This document shows positions 1-5,939 of a stretch of 7,260 nucleotides of DNA, piece after piece. The first letter of the stretch is position 1; each line of letters opens with the position of its first letter. The notes under the pieces are model-generated. The model did not search any database. It was given only the letters and a program-made list of their open reading frames with translations, and had not been told where the DNA came from. A program made the translations under genes and the position numbers. Origin of the DNA: Candidatus Eisenbergiella stercorigallinarum (GTDB lineage Bacteria; Bacillota; Clostridia; Lachnospirales; Lachnospiraceae); contig DWUW01000009.1 in assembly GCA_019120525.1 (NCBI GenBank), positions 1-7,260 of the forward strand, in the 5' to 3' direction.

Positions 1-24
1 GGAACGCTTCGGAAGAAAAAATGA
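1..24 (+). CDS. possible last codons of an upstream gene overlapping plsY
   Basis: Reading from base 1 gives the residues GTLRKKK followed by a TGA at 22-24. The TGA overlaps the plsY start codon in an ATGA arrangement typical of translationally coupled operon genes. In many Clostridia the gene before plsY is der (engA, ribosome-associated GTPase), whose products end in a short basic tail, so a Der C-terminus would fit. Seven residues are far too few to identify a protein, and another frame is also open here, so this is a weak context-based call. Confidence 0.3.
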   Translation, partial: GTLRKKK

Positions 25-677
25 TTCGGATTATCTGTCTTGTGATCGGGTATGTGTGCGGCCTGTTTCAGACCGCGTTCCTCTATGGGAAAATGAACGG
101 GATCGACATCCGGGATTACGGAAGCCACAACGCGGGGACCACGAACGCCCTGCGCGTGCTGGGGACGAAGGCGGGGCTGATCGTTTTCTTCGGCGACGTG
201 CTGAAATGCGTGATCGCCGTGACCATCGCCAGATTTGCCTTCGGCGCTTCCCATCCGGAGATGAAGTATCTGTATATGATCTACGCGGCAGCGGGCGTGA
301 TCCTGGGGCATAACTTCCCCTTTTACCTGCATTTCCGCGGCGGAAAGGGGATCGCTGCGACGGCCGGCCTGATCCTTTCCTTCCATCCTCTGTTCATCCC
401 CGTGGGAGCGGCGCTGTTTTTCATAAGCTTCGGGATCACCCATTATGTATCCCTGGGCTCCCTCCTGGTTTACGCGGGCTTTCTGATCGAGCTGGTGACG
501 CTGGGACAGCTTGGGATCTTTGAGACCTCCCAGCCTGTGCTGAATGAGATCTACATAGTGGGGGCCTTTCTGACCGTCATGGCCTACTGGAAGCACCGGG
601 AGAACATCAAAAGGCTGCTTCACGGAGAAGAGAGGAAGACCTATCTGTTTAAGAAAAATAAGGAAGAGATCAGATAA
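21..677 (+). CDS. plsY: PlsY, acyl-phosphate:glycerol-3-phosphate acyltransferase
   Basis: Integral membrane enzyme that transfers an acyl group from acyl-phosphate (made by PlsX) to the sn-1 position of glycerol 3-phosphate, giving lysophosphatidic acid. The 218-residue length is normal for the family. The three PlsY signature regions are visible: GSHNAGTTNALR (34-45), GHNFPFYLHFRGGKG (96-110, the glycerol-phosphate-binding loop) and THYVSLGS (140-147), followed by KHREN (191-195) near the basic C-terminal tail. Hydrophobic stretches at about 3-20, 52-75, 84-100, 112-138, 142-162 and 174-190 fit a multi-pass protein. The ATG at 21 follows a CGGAAG at 10-15. Two mild oddities: the N-terminal motif reads GLFQTAF where many PlsY have GSIPTA, and motif 1 has His where Gly is usual (GSGN). 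gpsA, which makes its substrate, comes next, so co-transcription is likely. Confidence 0.97.
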   Translation: MIRIICLVIGYVCGLFQTAFLYGKMNGIDIRDYGSHNAGTTNALRVLGTKAGLIVFFGDVLKCVIAVTIARFAFGASHPEMKYLYMIYAAAGVILGHNFPFYLHFRGGKGIAATAGLILSFHPLFIPVGAALFFISFGITHYVSLGSLLVYAGFLIELVTLGQLGIFETSQPVLNEIYIVGAFLTVMAYWKHRENIKRLLHGEERKTYLFKKNKEEIR

Positions 678-682
678 AACGC

Positions 683-717
683 GCCGGTGCGCCGGAAATG
701 GAGCCCGGCGCACCGGC
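683..717 (+). other. GC-rich hairpin between plsY and gpsA
   Basis: A perfect 13-bp inverted repeat: 683-695 (GCCGGTGCGCCGG) pairs with 705-717 (CCGGCGCACCGGC) around a 9-nt loop. It begins six bases after the plsY stop. No T-run follows, so it is not a standard intrinsic terminator. It could protect the plsY 3' end, cause pausing, or act with the second hairpin that starts at 717. Confidence 0.75.
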
Positions 718-742
718 TGTCCGGGAGAAAAGCGCCGGACAG
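717..742 (+). promoter_or_regulatory. second hairpin abutting the gpsA ribosome-binding site
   Basis: An 8-bp perfect stem, 717-724 (CTGTCCGG) with 735-742 (CCGGACAG), around a 10-nt loop. Its last two bases are the first two of the gpsA Shine-Dalgarno stretch AGGGAGGA (741-748), and it shares base 717 with the preceding hairpin. GCGCCGG occurs at 681-687, 689-695 and 732-738, and all three copies are complementary to CCGGCGC at 705-711. Alternative folds that undo both hairpins are therefore possible. A regulatory role is inference. Confidence 0.5.
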
Positions 743-748
743 GGAGGA
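741..748 (+). promoter_or_regulatory. gpsA ribosome-binding site
   Basis: AGGGAGGA lies four bases before ATG 753. It decides the start against the longer open frame from GTG 687, which lies inside a GC-rich hairpin. The first two bases are part of the stem at 717-742. Confidence 0.8.
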
Positions 749-752
749 AAAT

Positions 753-1778
753 ATGGCGAAAATCGGAATGATCGGGGCTGGAAGCTGGGGAACAGCTTTG
801 ACCTGGCTCCTTACGAACAACGGACATCAGGTAACGGTATGGTCCGCGCTGGAAAACGAGATCGAGATGCTGAAGCGGGAACGGGAGCAGAAGGAAAAGC
901 TTCCCGGCGTCATCCTTTCGGAGGATACGGTATTTACCACGCAGCTTTCCGAAGCAGTGGAAGGACAGGACCTTCTGGTGCTCGCGGTGCCCTCTCCGTT
1001 TACGCGCAGTACGGCAGGGCAGCTGAAGGAGCTGGTGAAGGAAGGGCAGATCATCGTCAATGTGGCGAAGGGAATTGAGGAGACCACGCTGATGACCCTT
1101 TCCCAGATCATAGAAGAGGAGATCCCGCAGGCCGAGGTGGCGGTGCTTTCCGGTCCCTCCCACGCGGAGGAGGTTGGAAAGGGGATGCCCACGGCCATCG
1201 TGGCAGGCGCGTACCGGAAGAAGACTGCGGAATATATCCAGAACATTTTCATGAGCGAGGTGTTCCGGGTCTATGCCAGCCCGGACGTGCTTGGCATCGA
1301 GCTTGGCGCGGCGTTGAAGAACGTGGTGGCGCTGGCCGCGGGGATCGCGGACGGCCTTGGCTGCGGAGACAACACGAAGGCGGCCCTGATCACCAGAGGG
1401 ATCAAGGAGATCTCCCGCCTGGGCATGAAGATGGGCGGCCATTTTGAGAGCTTTTACGGGCTGTCCGGGATCGGCGACCTGATCGTAACCTGCGCCAGCA
1501 TGCATTCCCGCAACCGCCGGGCGGGCATCCTGATCGGCAAAGGCTACAGCATGGACGAAGCCATGAGGGAAGTGAAGATGGTGGTGGAGGGCGTCTATTC
1601 CGCAAAGGCCGCCATGGGGCTCGCGGCCAGATACGACGTGCCCCTTCCCATCATCGAGCAGGTCAACGAGGTGCTTTTCAATGGAAAGAGCGCAAGGCAG
1701 GCCATGAACGACCTGATGGTGCGGGATAAGAAGATCGAGATCACGGACGATATCGTGTGGCAGAAGCCGGATCGATGA
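753..1778 (+). CDS. gpsA: GpsA, NAD(P)+-dependent glycerol-3-phosphate dehydrogenase
   Basis: Cytoplasmic enzyme that reduces dihydroxyacetone phosphate to sn-glycerol 3-phosphate with NAD(P)H, supplying the PlsY substrate. The 341-residue product has the usual length. It begins MAKIGMIGAGSWGTAL with the Rossmann dinucleotide-binding GAGSWG at 8-13. The C-terminal helical domain carries the conserved ALKN with the expected catalytic lysine at K189, then GDNTKAALITRG (N207, K209), GLSGIGDLIVTC and the SRNRRAG segment. The reading frame is open back to a GTG at 687, but ATG 753 is the start: it has AGGGAGGA at 741-748 four bases upstream, and homologs begin with the Rossmann strand. The 75-base gap after plsY is filled by two hairpins. 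A 54-base gap follows before the GH3 start, so read-through is likely. Confidence 0.97.
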   Translation: MAKIGMIGAGSWGTALTWLLTNNGHQVTVWSALENEIEMLKREREQKEKLPGVILSEDTVFTTQLSEAVEGQDLLVLAVPSPFTRSTAGQLKELVKEGQIIVNVAKGIEETTLMTLSQIIEEEIPQAEVAVLSGPSHAEEVGKGMPTAIVAGAYRKKTAEYIQNIFMSEVFRVYASPDVLGIELGAALKNVVALAAGIADGLGCGDNTKAALITRGIKEISRLGMKMGGHFESFYGLSGIGDLIVTCASMHSRNRRAGILIGKGYSMDEAMREVKMVVEGVYSAKAAMGLAARYDVPLPIIEQVNEVLFNGKSARQAMNDLMVRDKKIEITDDIVWQKPDR

Positions 1779-1820
1779 GAAAAGAGGGGCGTGGCAGATT
1801 CTGTTTCGCCGTGCTCCGGA

Positions 1821-1827
1821 ACGGGGG
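1821..1827 (+). promoter_or_regulatory. presumed ribosome-binding site of the GH3 gene
   Basis: ACGGGGG lies five bases before ATG 1833. It is a poor match to AGGAGG but is correctly placed. The alternative GTG at 1791 has AGAGGGG only one base upstream, which is too tight, so the shorter protein starting MKEEKL is preferred. Confidence 0.45.
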
Positions 1828-1832
1828 TTTTT

Positions 1833-4118
1833 ATGAAGGAAGAAAAGCTGAGGGAGCTGCTTTCCTCCCTTACGGTAACGGAAAAGATCGGCCAGCTGAT
1901 CCAGGTTCCCGGAAACATGCTGAACGCCGAGGGGCAGGAGCTTGGGGTCAGAGACGAGCTTGGGATCGGAGAAGAGCTTCTGCGGAATGTGGGCTCCACC
2001 CTGAACGTGGTGGGAGCCGGGCAGGTCAGAAGGGTGCAGGAGGAATACCTGAAAAGAAGCAGCGCGAAGATCCCGCTGATGTTCATGGCGGACATCATCT
2101 ATGGCTTCCGGACGGTGTATCCCATTCCGCTGGCCCTGGGCTGCTCCTTTGAACCGGAGCTTCTGCGCCGCCTGTGTGAGGCGACCGCGCGGGAAAGCAC
2201 GGCGGCCGGGGCGCAGGTGACGTTTTCTCCCATGGGGGATCTGGTCAGGGACGCCCGCTGGGGACGCTGCCTGGAGTCTACGGGTGAGGATCCGCATATG
2301 AACGCGGCCTATGTGAGGGCTATGGTAGAGGGCTTTCAGGAAGGGCTTTCAGAGGAAGGCGCGGCAAGGGGGCTTGCCTCCTGCGTGAAGCATTTCGCGG
2401 CCTACGGCGCGCCCGAGGGAGGAAGGGATTACAATACGGTGGATATGTCGGAGCGCAGGCTCAGACAGGACTATCTGCCCTCCTACCGGGCAGGCGTGGA
2501 AGCAGGCTGCGAGATGATCATGACCTCCTTCAATACGGTGGACGGCATCCCCTCCACGGGAAACTGCTGGCTGATGAAGGACGTGCTCCGGAAGGAATGG
2601 GGCTTTGAGGGCGTGGTCATCACGGACTATGCGGCCATTGCGGAGCTGATCGCCCACGGCGTGGCGGCGGATCAAAAGGAAGCCTCCCAGCTTGCCATGG
2701 AAGCGGATGTGGACATCGATATGTGCACGGGCTGCTATGGAGGAAGCCTGGAGGAGCTGATCCGGGAAGGAAGGCTTACCATGGAGCAGCTGGATGCCGC
2801 CGTATGGAGGGTGCTGCGCCTGAAAAATAAGCTGGGTCTCTTTGAGGATCCCTTCCGGGGCGCGGACGCGGCGGAGGAGGAAAGGATTTCCCTGTGCGCG
2901 GATTTCCGCGCGCTGTCCCGGGAGGCCGCGGTGAAGTGCTCCGTGCTCCTGGAAAATAAGGGCGGGCTGCTTCCGCTTTCGCTGGAGGCGGAAAAGCGAA
3001 AAGCAGGAGAGTCGGAGGCGCCGGCGGCAGAGGATGCAAAGGCGGCGGGAAGGGTCGCTCTGATCGGTCCCTTCGCCGACAGGAAGGACGCCCTCGGCAT
3101 GTGGGCGATCCACGGAGATAAAAACGCCGTGGTGACCATCCGGGAAGCTTTTGCGGAAATGCCCGGCCTTTCCTTTGACTGGACGGAGGGCTGCGAAGCC
3201 CTTCTGCCGGAGGACTATACGGATCTGCCTGCTCTTTCGCAAAGCGGGGAAAGAGAGCCCTGGAGCGAAGAAAAGCGGGAGAAGGAGTGGAGCCGCGCGC
3301 TGGCGCTTGCCGGGGAGGCGGATACGGTGATCCTTGCGCTGGGAGAGGATCCGGTGCAGGGCGGAGAGGGAGGAAGCCGCACCCGGCTCACCCTTCCGGG
3401 AGATCAGCGGAAGCTGCTTTATGAGGTGAAAAAGCGGGCGGCCCGCGTGATCGTGGTGCTCTTTGCCGGAAGGCCTCTGGTGCTGGACGAAGTGAAGGAG
3501 CTGGCGGACGCCCTGCTTCTGGTCTGGTATCCGGGAACGGAGGGCGGAGCGGCCATCCGGGATATGCTCTTCGGCGTGAGCGAGCCGCAGGGACGGCTTT
3601 CCATGAGCCTTCCCAGGAGCGTGGGACAGCTGCCTCTGTATTACAATCATTTTTCCACCGGCCGTCCCTACGACGGAAAGACTGTGAACCGCTTTTTCTC
3701 CCGTTATACGGACTGTCCCAACACGCCGCTGTACCCCTACGGCTACGGCCTGTCCTATCACAGCGCGGCCTACGGGCCGGTGCGGCTGAGCGCTTCGGTC
3801 CTTGGGCCCGGGGAGAGCATCACCGCCGCCGTTGACGTGACGAATACCGGAAGCCGGGACGGCGTGGAAACGGTGCAGCTGTATGTGCGGGATGTGACCG
3901 GAAGCGTGGTCCGTCCGGTGAAGGAGCTGAAGGATGTGCAGAAGCTTTTCCTGAAGGCCGGCGAGACAAAACAGGCGGCCTTCGTCATCACGGAGGAAAT
4001 GCTCCGTTTCTATGGAAGAGATCTGCAGTACCGGTCTGAGCCGGGACGGTTCCTGTTGGGCATCGGGCCGGACAGCAGCGTCCGGCTGGATGCGGAGTTT
4101 ACTCTGACAGAGAAATAA
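1833..4118 (+). CDS. glycoside hydrolase family 3, BglX-type beta-glucosidase
   Basis: Predicted retaining beta-glycosidase that removes non-reducing terminal sugars, most likely beta-glucosides; exact specificity cannot be read from sequence. The 761-residue product has the full three-part layout: GH3 TIM-barrel (about 10-330), GH3 C-terminal alpha/beta domain (about 365-610) and a fibronectin-III-like domain (about 655-735). The barrel segment KHFAAYGAPEGGRDYNTVDMS resembles E. coli BglX as I recall it. The nucleophile is D265 in VITDYAAI, and the likely acid/base is E512 in GGEGGSR, aligned with HEASSR of BglX. GRPLVL, WYPGTEGG, LPRSVGQLP and PYGYGLSY are further landmarks. No signal peptide is present, unlike periplasmic BglX, so the enzyme is probably cytoplasmic and acts on imported sugars. 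ATG 1833 is preferred over in-frame GTG 1791, whose purine stretch is too close. A charged/Ala-rich linker (about 384-408) follows LLPL. No transporter gene is adjacent. Confidence 0.93.
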   Translation: MKEEKLRELLSSLTVTEKIGQLIQVPGNMLNAEGQELGVRDELGIGEELLRNVGSTLNVVGAGQVRRVQEEYLKRSSAKIPLMFMADIIYGFRTVYPIPLALGCSFEPELLRRLCEATARESTAAGAQVTFSPMGDLVRDARWGRCLESTGEDPHMNAAYVRAMVEGFQEGLSEEGAARGLASCVKHFAAYGAPEGGRDYNTVDMSERRLRQDYLPSYRAGVEAGCEMIMTSFNTVDGIPSTGNCWLMKDVLRKEWGFEGVVITDYAAIAELIAHGVAADQKEASQLAMEADVDIDMCTGCYGGSLEELIREGRLTMEQLDAAVWRVLRLKNKLGLFEDPFRGADAAEEERISLCADFRALSREAAVKCSVLLENKGGLLPLSLEAEKRKAGESEAPAAEDAKAAGRVALIGPFADRKDALGMWAIHGDKNAVVTIREAFAEMPGLSFDWTEGCEALLPEDYTDLPALSQSGEREPWSEEKREKEWSRALALAGEADTVILALGEDPVQGGEGGSRTRLTLPGDQRKLLYEVKKRAARVIVVLFAGRPLVLDEVKELADALLLVWYPGTEGGAAIRDMLFGVSEPQGRLSMSLPRSVGQLPLYYNHFSTGRPYDGKTVNRFFSRYTDCPNTPLYPYGYGLSYHSAAYGPVRLSASVLGPGESITAAVDVTNTGSRDGVETVQLYVRDVTGSVVRPVKELKDVQKLFLKAGETKQAAFVITEEMLRFYGRDLQYRSEPGRFLLGIGPDSSVRLDAEFTLTEK

Positions 4119-4144
4119 GAAAAAGAGACGGAAGCGTCCGTCTC
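4118..4144 (-). terminator. intrinsic terminator of the LysR-type gene
   Basis: An 8-bp perfect stem, 4125-4132 (GAGACGGA) with 4137-4144 (TCCGTCTC), and a 4-nt loop. Read on the - strand the stem is followed by a run of U interrupted by one C (A-rich 4118-4124 on the + strand), the standard intrinsic terminator form. Its first arm begins inside the LysR stop codon (4143-4145), so gene and terminator overlap. On the + strand the hairpin has no T-run after it, so it is unlikely to stop transcription from the GH3 gene well. Confidence 0.75.
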
Positions 4145-5033
4145 AGGAGGATCCGGGTTCCTGCCCGTACGCCCGGCACAGGCCGAGGAAGAAAAGCAGG
4201 TTCGGCGTGAGATATTTGCTCTTATGATAAATGATGTTCAGCTCCCTGTGGATCGGAGGATCCAGAGGGAGCTTTTTTACGCTTCCCTCCCGGATGTCCT
4301 TTTCCACCAGAGATTCCGGCAGGACAGCGACGCCAAGCCCTTCGGAAACGGCGCTGACGATGGCCCTGGTGCTGGCGCTCTCCCAGACGGGACGGACGGT
4401 GAGCTGAAGCAGGGAGAAGCTTGCGTCCAGAAGCTCCCTTCCCGCGCTGCCCTTTTCCCGCATGAGAAAGGGATATTCCGCCAGCATGGAGAGACTGACG
4501 GAGCTTTCCCGGGTAAGCGGATGCCGGGCGGGCGCGATGGCGCAGAGGGAATCCTTCTGGAAGGCTTCATATACGATATCCGGGCTTTCCGGGGAGGTTT
4601 CGATCAGGCCAAGATCTACGGTATTGTCCAGAATATGCCGTTCAATATCGCTGGAGGTATCCACCACCGCTTCGATTTTAAGGCCGGGCCGGGCTTCGGT
4701 GCACAGCCGGATCAGCCGCGGCAGGATACAGGTTCCGATGGTTATGCTGGTTCCCACCCGCAGAGTGCCGAACGCATCCCGGTTCCGGATGCTTTTTTCC
4801 ATATCGTCAAACAGGGAAACGATGTGCCTGGCGTACCCGTAGAATTCCCTGCCCGCATCGGTGGGAGAAATGTGTCTGCCGATCCGCTCAAAAAGCCGGA
4901 TCCCGTAGTAATCCTCCAGCTCCCGGACGGCCAGGCTGACGGAGGGCTGGGCGAGATGCAGCTCGCCGGCCGCCCTGGTGATATTGCTGTGCCGGTAAAC
5001 GGCCTCGAAGATCTTCATGTGACGGAGCGTCAT
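4143..5033 (-). CDS. LysR-family transcriptional regulator
   Basis: DNA-binding regulator of the LysR type, expected to act as a dimer or tetramer with a small effector. The 296-residue product has an N-terminal winged helix-turn-helix (MTLRHMKIFEAV..., recognition region about 17-40 containing ITRAAGELHLAQPSVSLAVRELE) and a substrate-binding domain from about residue 88 (GTLRVGTSITIGTCILPRLI) to the C-terminus. ATG 5033 is chosen over the in-frame ATG at 5048 because AAAGGAA (complement of 5039-5045) sits six bases upstream, whereas it would be coding in the longer form (MKGTA extension). It is divergent from the CHR-family transporter pair, the usual arrangement for a LysR protein and its target, so control of that pair is the simplest inference. 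Two dyads just upstream of its start could be its operators. The effector is unknown, and nothing in the sequence shows it to be chromate. Confidence 0.93.
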   Translation of the reverse strand: MTLRHMKIFEAVYRHSNITRAAGELHLAQPSVSLAVRELEDYYGIRLFERIGRHISPTDAGREFYGYARHIVSLFDDMEKSIRNRDAFGTLRVGTSITIGTCILPRLIRLCTEARPGLKIEAVVDTSSDIERHILDNTVDLGLIETSPESPDIVYEAFQKDSLCAIAPARHPLTRESSVSLSMLAEYPFLMREKGSAGRELLDASFSLLQLTVRPVWESASTRAIVSAVSEGLGVAVLPESLVEKDIREGSVKKLPLDPPIHRELNIIYHKSKYLTPNLLFFLGLCRAYGQEPGSS

Positions 5034-5059
5034 GGCGGTTCCTTTCATATATAATTTAT

Positions 5060-5074
5060 TCGTTATGATAACGA
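5060..5074. promoter_or_regulatory. candidate operator: perfect palindrome upstream of the LysR gene
   Basis: TCGTTATGATAACGA has 7-bp arms around a single central base. It is centred 34 bases upstream of the LysR gene start in an AT-rich stretch (5047-5098) that contrasts with the GC-rich surroundings. Position and symmetry suit a repressor or autoregulatory site. Binding by the neighbouring LysR protein is inference. Confidence 0.45.
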
Positions 5075-5088
5075 TAGAATAATACTAT
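5074..5088. promoter_or_regulatory. candidate LysR box (T-N11-A dyad)
   Basis: ATAGAATAATACTAT has ATAG/CTAT arms, and its T5075 and A5087 give the T-N11-A spacing of LysR-family binding sites. It directly abuts the palindrome at 5060-5074. Short AT-rich dyads can arise by chance, so this rests on position between the divergent genes. Confidence 0.4.
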
Positions 5089-5211
5089 TTTACATATGAG
5101 TCAAGAACAGCTATGCTGACATGGGACTGAAAAAGAATTGCCGGTTTCCGCGCAGATTCTTCCGGCCAGGATCGCCGGCCGGCGGAGTCCGCGTTCCGGC
5201 AGAAGGAGAAG
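5089..5211. other. intergenic stretch without a supported gene, part of the LysR-CHR gap
   Basis: This is part of the 333-base gene-free region 5034-5366. It begins AT-rich and becomes GC-rich at about 5140-5205, with repeated CCGG words (for example GCCGGCCGGC). The transporter promoter should lie in or just before it, but I cannot point to a convincing -35/-10 pair. No small ORF with a good ribosome-binding site is evident. Confidence 0.5.
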
Positions 5212-5353
5212 TGTGAAAAATAAGCCTGATGGCTTATTTTTCACAGCAAAGCGAAGCTTTGCAGCAATTATGTGCCGGAGCGTCACAAATTGCTTTGATG
5301 GCAGAAGAGAAATCGCATTCGCGATTTCTCTTCGCCCCGTCGCTACGCTCCGG
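5212..5353 (+). promoter_or_regulatory. multi-hairpin leader or palindromic repeat upstream of the CHR genes
   Basis: Almost every base of this 142-base stretch can be placed in a helix. H1 is 5212-5226 with 5231-5245, 15 bp around a TGAT loop. H2 is 5246-5252 with 5256-5262, 7 bp around GAA, directly abutting H1. H3 is 5264-5274 with 5284-5293, 10 bp with a single bulged A5270 and a 9-nt loop. H4 is 5304-5316 with 5321-5333, 13 bp around ATTC. The whole H3 loop CCGGAGCGT (5275-5283) is perfectly complementary to ACGCTCCGG (5345-5353), which ends three bases before the transporter ribosome-binding site. TGATGGC occurs twice (5227-5233, 5296-5302). I do not recognise a named riboswitch. It may be a structured cis-regulatory RNA or an intergenic repeat element present elsewhere in the genome. 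Confidence 0.6.
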
Positions 5354-5355
5354 AA

Positions 5356-5360
5356 TGGAG
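5356..5360 (+). promoter_or_regulatory. ribosome-binding site of the first CHR gene
   Basis: TGGAG at 5356-5360 is six bases before ATG 5367 and selects that start over upstream in-frame codons at 5229 and 5355. The segment 5345-5353, able to pair with the H3 loop, ends just before it. Confidence 0.7.
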
Positions 5361-5366
5361 ATTGGG

Positions 5367-5939
5367 ATGAAGAACAAAAGAGAGGTTTTGCTGAAGCTGT
5401 TTGTTTCCACGCTCTATCTCAGCGCCTTTACCTTCGGGGGCGGCTATGTGATCGTGACGCTGATGAAAAAGAAGTTTGTGGACGAGTATCACTGGATCGA
5501 GGAAAACGAGATGCTGGATCTGATCGCCATCGCCCAGTCCGCGCCCGGGGCCATCGCGGTAAACGGAGCCATCGTGGTGGGGTATAAGCTGGCGGGGATG
5601 ATCGGAGCGCTTACGGCCATCGTGGCGACGATCATTCCGCCATTTGTCATCATTTCCCTGATCTCCGTTTTTTATAACGCGTTCCGGACCAATTTCATCG
5701 TCAGCCAGCTGCTTGAGGGCATGCAGGCGGGCGTGGGCGCGGTGATCGCCGCTGTGGTCTGGGAGATGGGAGCTGGCGTGGTCCACGGAAAGAGTCCCAT
5801 ATCCATCGGGATCATGATCGCCGCGTTTGCGGCCACCTGCTTCTTTGGAGTAAACGTGGTTTATGTGGTTATCGTCTGCGCGCTGTTCGGCGTTGTCCGC
5901 ACGCTGGCGCAGAAGAAGAAAGAGAGGGCAGAGGGATGA
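5367..5939 (+). CDS. chromate transporter (CHR) family protein, first of a short pair
   Basis: Membrane protein of the CHR family, the half-length type in which two separate genes match the two halves of a full ChrA. In characterised members the pair exports chromate; for uncharacterised gut homologs the natural substrate is not established. The 190-residue product shows FTFGGGYV (21-28), AQSAPGAIAVNGAIVVG (56-72) and IPPFVI (90-95), all CHR landmarks, with hydrophobic segments at about 12-30, 53-72, 76-104, 120-138, 147-160 and 162-178 and a basic tail. The frame is open upstream to 5229, but those codons run through the hairpins and would add a hydrophilic, non-conserved 46-residue extension; TGGAG at 5356-5360 supports ATG 5367. 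The stop overlaps the next start (ATGA), indicating translational coupling. It is divergent from the LysR gene. Confidence 0.92.
   Translation: MKNKREVLLKLFVSTLYLSAFTFGGGYVIVTLMKKKFVDEYHWIEENEMLDLIAIAQSAPGAIAVNGAIVVGYKLAGMIGALTAIVATIIPPFVIISLISVFYNAFRTNFIVSQLLEGMQAGVGAVIAAVVWEMGAGVVHGKSPISIGIMIAAFAATCFFGVNVVYVVIVCALFGVVRTLAQKKKERAEG

Noticed and set aside
687..752. Longer gpsA start at GTG 687
   Set aside because: It lies inside a GC-rich stem, has no ribosome-binding site, and would place an Arg-rich segment before the Rossmann fold that homologs lack.
1791..1832. GTG 1791 as the GH3 start
   Set aside because: The purine-rich stretch is only one base away, and the added MADSVSPCSGTGVF is not a signal peptide or family feature.
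1811..1832. Possible terminator before the GH3 gene (short GC dyad followed by five T)
   Set aside because: The stem is only about 4 bp (CCGT/ACGG), and the G-run plus T-run immediately precedes the start codon, so it is better explained as the ribosome-binding region.
2349..3761. 470-codon open frame on the - strand opposite the GH3 gene
   Set aside because: It lies wholly inside a GH3 gene with all catalytic motifs. Its product is rich in R, H, P and G with no recognisable domain, as expected for an antisense frame in GC-rich DNA.
4224..5054. 276-codon open frame on the + strand opposite the LysR gene
   Set aside because: The opposite strand encodes a clear LysR protein. This product is Gly/Asp/Pro-rich without a domain, and its frame is antisense to the real codons.
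5246..5333. CRISPR-like repeats
   Set aside because: The hairpins differ in sequence and length. There is no regularly spaced direct repeat with spacers, and no cas gene.
5229..5366. 46-residue N-terminal extension of the first CHR protein
   Set aside because: It is translated through the hairpins, is hydrophilic and unlike family N-termini, and lacks a ribosome-binding site. TGGAG before ATG 5367 fits much better.
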